Under the pieces are notes generated by a model, which was not told where the DNA came from, did not search any database, and was given only the letters and a program-made list of their open reading frames with translations. This document shows, in pieces, positions 5,887-5,895 of a stretch of 5,895 nt of DNA. The stretch comes from an uncultured Clostridia bacterium (GTDB lineage: Bacteria > Bacillota > Clostridia > UBA1381 > UMGS1253), in contig CALAUK010000132.1 of the NCBI GenBank assembly GCA_937892135.1, positions 1 through 5,895 on the forward strand. Reading direction: 5' to 3'. Position 1 is the first letter of the stretch. Every line of letters begins with the position of its first letter. Position numbers and translations under genes: made by a program.

Positions 5887-5895
5887 CAACATTTG

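Overview
The window looks like chromosomal DNA from an AT-rich Gram-positive anaerobe, most likely a Clostridia-class Firmicute. The grounds are low GC, strong AGGAGG-type ribosome binding sites, a consensus sigma-A promoter, and family content (AraC regulator, glycerol-dehydrogenase-like enzyme, AraM-type dehydrogenase) typical of gut or plant-degrading clostridia. The genus cannot be read from the sequence. There are six protein genes, one of them cut by the left edge. I see no RNA gene, mobile element, CRISPR array or riboswitch, and no gene-free stretch over 300 bases.

Layout: positions 3564 to 1 hold a minus-strand operon of four tightly packed genes. In transcription order they are a glycerol-dehydrogenase-like metal-dependent dehydrogenase (3564-2482), an exported and membrane-anchored alpha/beta-hydrolase esterase (2451-1411), a KDPG/KDPGal-family aldolase (1411-758) and a xylose-isomerase-like TIM-barrel enzyme (756 to beyond 1). 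The last three are separated by 1 base or overlap by 1 base, so they are probably translationally coupled. The intergenic region 3565-3684 is a divergent control region. It holds a perfect extended -10 promoter for the plus-strand AraC-family regulator (3685-4497), a weak opposing promoter for the operon, and an imperfect direct repeat that could be an operator. A perfect 13-bp hairpin (4498-4528) ends the regulator and also the converging gene on its right. That gene (5850-4534) is an AraM/EgsA-like sn-glycerol-1-phosphate dehydrogenase with its own -10 box at the right edge.

Working model (inference): the AraC protein senses a sugar or polyol and activates the operon. The surface esterase would remove acyl groups from an external carbohydrate. 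In the cytosol the dehydrogenase and TIM-barrel enzyme would interconvert the released sugar, polyol or sugar acid, and the aldolase would cleave a 2-keto-3-deoxy product to pyruvate and an aldehyde. Active-site positions make the aldolase look more like the galactonate-type (DgoA) than the gluconate-type (Eda) enzyme, with an unusual phosphate-site residue. No transporter, kinase or dehydratase is visible; these may lie beyond position 1. The substrate cannot be determined from the window.
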